64,000 nt of DNA, from contig NZ_CP072597.1 in NCBI RefSeq assembly GCF_018847975.1, positions 3,945,001 to 4,009,000 of the forward strand. The letters run 5' to 3'. The notes under the pieces were generated by a model. It worked only from the letters and a program-made list of their open reading frames with translations, searched no databases and was not told the DNA's origin. Every line of letters begins with the position of its first letter. The first letter of the stretch is position 1. Of the stretch, positions 59,091-64,000 are shown one piece after another. Origin of the DNA: Lysobacter sp. K5869. Its GTDB lineage: Bacteria > Pseudomonadota > Gammaproteobacteria > Xanthomonadales > Xanthomonadaceae. Position numbers and translations under genes: made by a program.

Positions 59091-62000
59091 TCAGGCCAGT
59101 TGCTTCACCCGCGCCGCTACGTCCGCGGCGCTCATCGTGTCTTCTTCCAGTTCCGTGAAAAGCCCGGCGATGATGTCCAGGTTGTGCAAGTACTGGCCGG
59201 GCGTCGGCGGTGCGACCGTCGCCGGACCGGCGACCGCGCGCGCCTTGTCTTCCGACGGAAGCCAGCAGTGCATGCGCGCGAACGCGTAGGTCGGCAGATG
59301 GATCCGCTCGGTCCGCCGCGCGCTGTCCGCGTCGGCGTCGAGCGCGTGAGCCGCCTGCCGGTAGCCCTGCTCGCCCAGATCGGCGACCTGCTCCTGCAGC
59401 AGCGGATGCAAATGTCGGGTTGCTTCGCCGCTGCGGCCAGGCACCGGCGCAGCAAGGCTGGCGCCCGGCGCGATCCAGTACGCGTCCTCGGCGAACGGAT
59501 ACGGCGGCAACGCGACCATCGCCGGCGCATCCGCGCCGTGCAGCCTGCGCCAGTCCAGTTCCAGCCCCTTCACCCACAGTTCGCAGAGCTTCTGGGTGTT
59601 GCCGTCGGCGATGCACTTGTCGACGACCAGCGCCGCCATCGCGGCGTCTTCGTTGAGCAGACGCACGCTTTCGCGTCCCTGCCGCACGTGCGCGGCGAGA
59701 ACGCCGCGCGGAAGCGGCCGGTTCGCGGCCGCGGCGTCGATGTAGGCGCTCAACGCGGCGATCACGTCCTCGACGCTGTGCGCGACGAAGCTCAGCCGCT
59801 CCTCCATCGCGTCGCGATGCCGTTGCAGGCTGTGTACCATCGCGGCCAGATCGTACGCGGGATCGCTCGCCGAACCCGCCCGCAGAACGTCGCGCAGGTC
59901 TACCGCCTTGCGCAGCAGTTGCTCTGGCGTGCGCGCCGACAGCGGCACGACCAAGCCGGCCTCACGCGGCATCGGTGGCTCGCTCGCGACAGTCGCGGCG
60001 CGCGCGACAGGCGGCACGTGTTCGGCGATCACCAAGTGGGCATTGGTGCCGCTGAAGCCGAAGCTGCTGATCGCCGCGTGGCGCGCGGCGCCATCGGGCG
60101 AAGACCAGTCGCGCGCGACGGTGTTGACGAAGAACGGGCTCGCGTCGAGATCGAGGTGTTCGTTGGGCGTTTCGAAGTTGGCGCTGGGCGGCAGCGTGCG
60201 GTGCTTCAGCGCCAGCAGCAGCTTGATGAAGCCGGACACGCCGGCCGCGGTCAGGCAGTGGCCGATGTTGGTCTTCACCGAGCCGATCGCGCAGTACTGG
60301 CGGCGGTCGGTCGCCGCTCGGAACGCCGACTTCAGCCCGTCGACTTCGATCGGATCGCCGAGCTTGGTGCCGGTGCCGTGCGCCTCGATCAGTTCGATGC
60401 GGCCGGGATCGATGCCGAAGCGGTCGTAGACGTCGCGAATCAGGCGCTGCTGCGATTCCGCGTTCGGCGCGGTGATGCCGTTGGTGCGTCCGTCCTGATT
60501 CACGCCCCAGCCGCGCACGACGCCGAGAATGTTGTCGCCGTCGCGTTCGGCGTCGGCCAGGCGCTTGAGCATGACCACGCCGACGCTTTCGCCCGGCACG
60601 AAGCCGTTCGCGCGTTGATCGAAGGTGTAGCAGCGGCCGTCGGGCGAGAGCATGCCCGCGTGCGCGGTCTTCAGGAACATGTCGGCGTTGGCCATCACGT
60701 ACACGCCGCCGGCGAGCGCGATGTCCGAGGCACCGGTGATCAGGCTGTCGCAGGCCGAGGCGATCGCGACCAGCGACGACGAGCACGCGGTGTCGATCGA
60801 CACGCACGGGCCTTGCAGATTCATGAAATACGACACGCGCGCCGCCAGGATCGAGGTGGCGCCGCCGGTGAATCCGAGCGCGTTGATCTGCTGCTCGCGC
60901 GACAGCTGGTTGTAGTCGCCGTGGGCGCAGCCGACGAACACGCCGCAGCGGCTGCCGGACAAGCGTTCCGCGGTGTAGCCCGCGTTCTCCATGCCGTGCC
61001 AGCAGCACTGCAGGAAGAGGCGCTGCTGCGGGTCCATGGCTTCGGCTTCGAGCGGCGACAGGCCGAAGAACAGCGGGTCGAAGCGGTCGTGGCCTTCCAG
61101 CACGCCCATCCACTTCGAGTTGCTCTGGCCGAGTCCGGGCTGCCCTTCGACGTAGTAGTCGCGGGTATCCCAGCGCGATGCGGGAATTTCGCTGATGCAG
61201 TTGCGGCCGTTGGCGATGTTGTCCCAGAAGCGGTCGACGTCCTTCGCCATCGGGAAGCGGCCGGCCATGCCGATGACGGCGATTTCGGTGGCATGCATAC
61301 CGAACGCGGCGGCCGTCGGCGGCGCCGCTGCGACCGCGTCCTTGCCGCACCACGACGCGAGCGCGGGCCAGACGGACGGCGCGATGGAATCGCCGAACGC
61401 GGTGTTCGCAACGGCCTGCGGCGGCGCGGAGGGCGCCGGGGCGCGTGCGACGACAGCGGCGGGCGCTTCGGCCGCGGCGCGCTGGACGAGCGTGTCGCGC
61501 ACCAGACGGGCGAACTGTTCGACGGTCGGATGGGCGTAGACACGGGTCGCCTCGATGGCGATGTCGTAACGCCGATTGACCGCGCGCACCCAGGTGACGC
61601 CTGAAATCGAGTCCAGTCCCAATTCGACGAAGCTGCGATCGGCGTCGATGCTGTCGGACGCCTGCCGCAGCTCCTGCGCCAGCAGGTCGATGAGCGTGCG
61701 GCGCACGGCGCCGAGGTCAATGCCCGGAGCGGATGCGGATACAGGCATCGTTGAGGCAATGGAGACCGTCGCCAAGCCCGCACGCTGCGGCTGGGCATCC
61801 TGCGCGGCCGTCGTCGGCGCCACCGCGGAATCGGCGAGGACCGCACCCACGGTCTTGGCGGCCTGCGCATCGGTCGATTCCAGCTCGCCGATGTGCTTGG
61901 CGAGCGCGCGCAGGTTCGGATAGCGATAGACCTGGGTCGCTTCGATTTCCAGCCCGAAGTGCGCGTTGATTTTGCGGATCCAGGTGACGCTGGAGATCGA

Positions 62001-64000
62001 ATCCAGGCCCAGATCGACGAACGGCGCGACCGCATCGATCTCGGCCTCGTCCGCGCGTAATTCTTCTGCCAATAGGCGGCGGATCACCGGCAGGATGTCC
62101 CCGCCCGCCATGGCGGACGCGCGACGCGGCGCGGCGTCTATCGGCGCGGCTGCTCCCGCTGCGGCCGCTTCCGCCTGCGACGAAGCGAACCGCTGCTCGA
62201 TGCGGCGCAGCGCGTCGGCCTGCCCCACCAGGGTGGTTTCGTGCATCGCGACTTCGCGCGCGAACAGCGCCTGCCAGGCGTCGAACTGCGGCGCGATGCG
62301 CGCGGCCTTCCACGCCATCAGATCGGCGCGCGAGTGCCGGGCGACGCTGCGCGCGAGCGCCAGCGCTTCGTCCAGCACGCGGTCGCGCGGCAGCACGGTC
62401 AGCAGCGGATTGCGGCGCGCCAGTTCCGCGCCGGCGATTTCGCGCCCGGTGAACAAGCTGTCGCGGGCCAGATCGAAACCCAGCCGCGCCGGCAGGATGC
62501 CGGTGGCGCCCGCGCCCGGCGTGAACCCAAAATTCATGTACGGGCTGACGTAACGGCTTTCCTCACTGAACAGTACGTCATCGCAAAACAGGCCCAAGGT
62601 CCAGCCGGCGCCGATGCCGTGGCCCTGCATCGCGGCGATGACCGGCAACGGGCAGCGCATCGGCAGTTGGAACACGTCCTGATCGGTGAAGCGGACCTTG
62701 CCTTCCTGGATCGCTTTCAGTCCGTCGCGGGTGCCGCCGGAAGAAAAATAGGTGTCGTAGCCGGTGAGCACGACGGCCTTGTACCCGGGCGCCGCCGCGA
62801 TGCGGTCGAACACTTCCTGCAGGCCGGCGATCACCGCATCGGAGAACATGTTGCGCGCGTCGCGGTCTTCCAGACGCACCAGCACCACGCCTTCGGCGTC
62901 GACGCTGGCGTGGACTACGGACGAGGCCAGAGTCAGCGCGCCCGCTTCCACCGCGATGTCGCTCGGTCGATCGGCTACGGCCGCAACGGTCGCCGCGGCG
63001 GGGCCGCTGCTCGCTAACTCCAGCAGCGACTGCAGCGGCGCGTCGCCCGCCGCGGGCGATGCGATGGCCGCGGCGAAACCGGTATCGAACTCGCGGGCCA
63101 GATGTTCTTTCAGCAGCCGCAGCGCGTCCGCGGATTTGTCGGACAGGTGGGTGCAGAACGCATCCACCGCGGCCGCTACCTCTTCGCGCGGCACCACGGT
63201 CGCGCCCCACCCGGCCGCTTGCAGTTCGCGGCCGCTGAGCGGACGCTCGCGGTTCGCCAACTGCGATGCCAGCGGTTCGCCGAAGCGCGCGGCGAGCCAT
63301 TCGCGCTGCGTGGCGTCGGCGGGGATCGGGCCTTCATCCGACGCGGAGAAACCGTAGTGCTGCTCGTCGACCGCGATGACGAGGTCGCAGGCGCAGGCGA
63401 GCCGGAAACCAACGCCCGAGGCCTGCCCGCGGAGCACGGCCAGCGTCGGCGCGGGAAACGCGGCCAAGGCGCGCAGGAGCGAGTTCGTTGCCCCGCGGTC
63501 GAGGGCCGCTCCGCCGTCGCGCAGGAAGATGCGCTCGTCGCTTTCGATCAGCAGCGCCTTCAGCGACGGCAGCGCGGCCGCATGCGCCAGCGCCTGTCCC
63601 AGCGCATCGACGAGCGCGGGATCCAGCACGTCCGCGGAGGCATGCAGATGCAGCGCGAAGATGCCGTCGCCGCGATCGCGCAGTACCACCGAGGCAGAAG
63701 ACGTCTCGTCGCCAAGGGTCTGACCATCGCGCTGATCGCCCTTCTCGGCGCCTTGGATCGAAAGCGACAACAAAGGTTTTTCGGGCGTCGTCGTCGCGAT
63801 CTCGGCGACCAGCGCGGGCGATGCCAGCGCGATCGCGCCGGGTTTATGCAACGTGGCCTCGGACGATGTGGCCGCTGCATCGACGACAGGGCGCGAGGCG
63901 TGGTCGTGGTGCGATGCGTGGGTTTCGAACCGGCGATCCGGCGTGCGCGTGGCCGGCGTGGCCTGTACGGGCTCCGGTTCCGGAGCCAGTTCCACAGGAA
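59091..64000 (-). CDS. PKS A: ECH-ECH-ACP-ACP-KS, N-terminus outside window
   Basis: The frame is open to the window edge, so the upstream part of this PKS is missing. Counting from the GTG at 63995, two crotonase-fold domains come first (about 102-300 and 355-605), then two ACPs (Ser666 and Ser796 in GLDSIS, Trp672 and Trp802 at Ser+6) and a KS (about 904-1335; Cys1071 in [20 protein letters not shown]). After the KS come the linker motif LPPYPFAEDAYW, a truncated DH-like start, a second copy of the linker motif (HLPTYAFARMHCW) and a charged C-terminal helix for docking. The Trp-bearing ACPs mark a beta-branching module, with its ECH chemistry built in. The module begun by the KS continues with DH-KR-ACP in PKS B, 35 bases downstream. 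Confidence 0.93.
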   Translation of the reverse strand, partial: PVELAPEPEPVQATPATRTPDRRFETHASHHDHASRPVVDAAATSSEATLHKPGAIALASPALVAEIATTTPEKPLLSLSIQGAEKGDQRDGQTLGDETSSASVVLRDRGDGIFALHLHASADVLDPALVDALGQALAHAAALPSLKALLIESDERIFLRDGGAALDRGATNSLLRALAAFPAPTLAVLRGQASGVGFRLACACDLVIAVDEQHYGFSASDEGPIPADATQREWLAARFGEPLASQLANRERPLSGRELQAAGWGATVVPREEVAAAVDAFCTHLSDKSADALRLLKEHLAREFDTGFAAAIASPAAGDAPLQSLLELASSGPAAATVAAVADRPSDIAVEAGALTLASSVVHASVDAEGVVLVRLEDRDARNMFSDAVIAGLQEVFDRIAAAPGYKAVVLTGYDTYFSSGGTRDGLKAIQEGKVRFTDQDVFQLPMRCPLPVIAAMQGHGIGAGWTLGLFCDDVLFSEESRYVSPYMNFGFTPGAGATGILPARLGFDLARDSLFTGREIAGAELARRNPLLTVLPRDRVLDEALALARSVARHSRADLMAWKAARIAPQFDAWQALFAREVAMHETTLVGQADALRRIEQRFASSQAEAAAAGAAAPIDAAPRRASAMAGGDILPVIRRLLAEELRADEAEIDAVAPFVDLGLDSISSVTWIRKINAHFGLEIEATQVYRYPNLRALAKHIGELESTDAQAAKTVGAVLADSAVAPTTAAQDAQPQRAGLATVSIASTMPVSASAPGIDLGAVRRTLIDLLAQELRQASDSIDADRSFVELGLDSISGVTWVRAVNRRYDIAIEATRVYAHPTVEQFARLVRDTLVQRAAAEAPAAVVARAPAPSAPPQAVANTAFGDSIAPSVWPALASWCGKDAVAAAPPTAAAFGMHATEIAVIGMAGRFPMAKDVDRFWDNIANGRNCISEIPASRWDTRDYYVEGQPGLGQSNSKWMGVLEGHDRFDPLFFGLSPLEAEAMDPQQRLFLQCCWHGMENAGYTAERLSGSRCGVFVGCAHGDYNQLSREQQINALGFTGGATSILAARVSYFMNLQGPCVSIDTACSSSLVAIASACDSLITGASDIALAGGVYVMANADMFLKTAHAGMLSPDGRCYTFDQRANGFVPGESVGVVMLKRLADAERDGDNILGVVRGWGVNQDGRTNGITAPNAESQQRLIRDVYDRFGIDPGRIELIEAHGTGTKLGDPIEVDGLKSAFRAATDRRQYCAIGSVKTNIGHCLTAAGVSGFIKLLLALKHRTLPPSANFETPNEHLDLDASPFFVNTVARDWSSPDGAARHAAISSFGFSGTNAHLVIAEHVPPVARAATVASEPPMPREAGLVVPLSARTPEQLLRKAVDLRDVLRAGSASDPAYDLAAMVHSLQRHRDAMEERLSFVAHSVEDVIAALSAYIDAAAANRPLPRGVLAAHVRQGRESVRLLNEDAAMAALVVDKCIADGNTQKLCELWVKGLELDWRRLHGADAPAMVALPPYPFAEDAYWIAPGASLAAPVPGRSGEATRHLHPLLQEQVADLGEQGYRQAAHALDADADSARRTERIHLPTYAFARMHCWLPSEDKARAVAGPATVAPPTPGQYLHNLDIIAGLFTELEEDTMSAADVAARVKQLA
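62181..63692 (-). other. Tandem crotonase (ECH) didomain in PKS A
   Basis: The first domain keeps the crotonase core (VLRGQASGVGFRLACACDLVIA split over the oxyanion loop) but has GVG for the usual GGG and lacks clear acidic catalytic residues, so it may be structural. The second closely follows the ECH2 pattern of the free enzyme at 39160-39912: VLTGYDTYFSSGGT, MQGHGIGAGWTLGLF and NFGFTPGAGATGILP. A cis ECH2-like domain directly before branching ACPs is known from some other beta-branching PKSs. The ECH pair is unusual. Confidence 0.85.

Noticed and set aside
1..64000. Mobile elements, CRISPR arrays, tRNA or rRNA genes
   Set aside because: No transposase motif, terminal repeat, spacer-repeat pattern or RNA gene was recognised; the repeats seen are PKS domain repeats.

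Overview
The window is 64 kb of high-GC DNA in which every gene I can support lies on the minus strand, so transcription runs from position 64000 towards 1. It holds most of a trans-acyltransferase (trans-AT) type I polyketide synthase (PKS) cluster: six PKS proteins without AT domains, separate AT proteins, a complete HMG-CoA-synthase-type beta-branching cassette, tailoring enzymes and an export set. An outer-membrane barrel, a periplasmic LolA-like protein, an RND pump and a propeller-sensor/response-regulator pair mark the host as Gram-negative. The mix fits a Lysobacter/Xanthomonadaceae-like gammaproteobacterium, but that placement is inference, not a database match.

Layout in the direction of transcription. 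(i) 64000-42023: PKS A (partial: ECH-ECH-ACP-ACP-KS), PKS B (DH-KR-ACP-KS-degenerate DH-ACP-ACP-KS-KR-ACP-KS-DH) and PKS C (DH-KR-ACP-KS), with A/B closely spaced and B/C overlapping by ATGA. (ii) 41962-33842: HMG-CoA synthase, two enoyl-CoA hydratases (ECH), donor ACP and decarboxylating KS; then the malonyl AT, a proofreading acyl hydrolase, a hotdog thioesterase and a medium-chain reductase. (iii) 33640-23099: PKS D. It starts with an ACP, a GNAT-fold DUF2156-like domain and a tryptophanase/tyrosine-phenol-lyase-like PLP domain, then two KS modules. (iv) 22943-20514: AMP-ligase, SDR reductase and a free ACP. (v) 20425-8889: PKS E (KS-DH-KR, no ACP), an outer-membrane barrel, a class III aminotransferase and PKS F (ACP-KS-ACP-thioesterase), which releases the product. 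(vi) 8753-1712: RND transporter, LolA-like periplasmic protein, GMC oxidoreductase, membrane-anchored START-domain protein and cytochrome P450. (vii) 1266-1: an OmpR-type response regulator followed by a propeller-type sensor cut by the window edge.

Working model. Two places for beta-methyl-type branching are predicted from tandem ACPs that carry a Trp six residues after the phosphopantetheine Ser (PKS A and PKS B). PKS A carries its own ECH pair, while PKS B would rely on the stand-alone cassette. The most remarkable element is the DUF2156-like plus PLP-lyase pair in PKS D. Its order and position recall the DUF-SH didomain that installs sulfur in leinamycin-family polyketides, here in a Gram-negative trans-AT system. 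The end of the pathway is also odd: a KS of cis-AT type without its own ACP, a separate AMP-ligase/SDR/ACP trio, an aminotransferase with a PKS-like N-terminal helix, and a final KS that has lost a catalytic His. The barrel, LolA-like protein and RND pump probably move a lipophilic product through the envelope.

Gene junctions are mostly ATGA/GTGA overlaps or short gaps, so long polycistronic transcripts are likely. The only gene-free stretch over 300 bases is 1267-1711.
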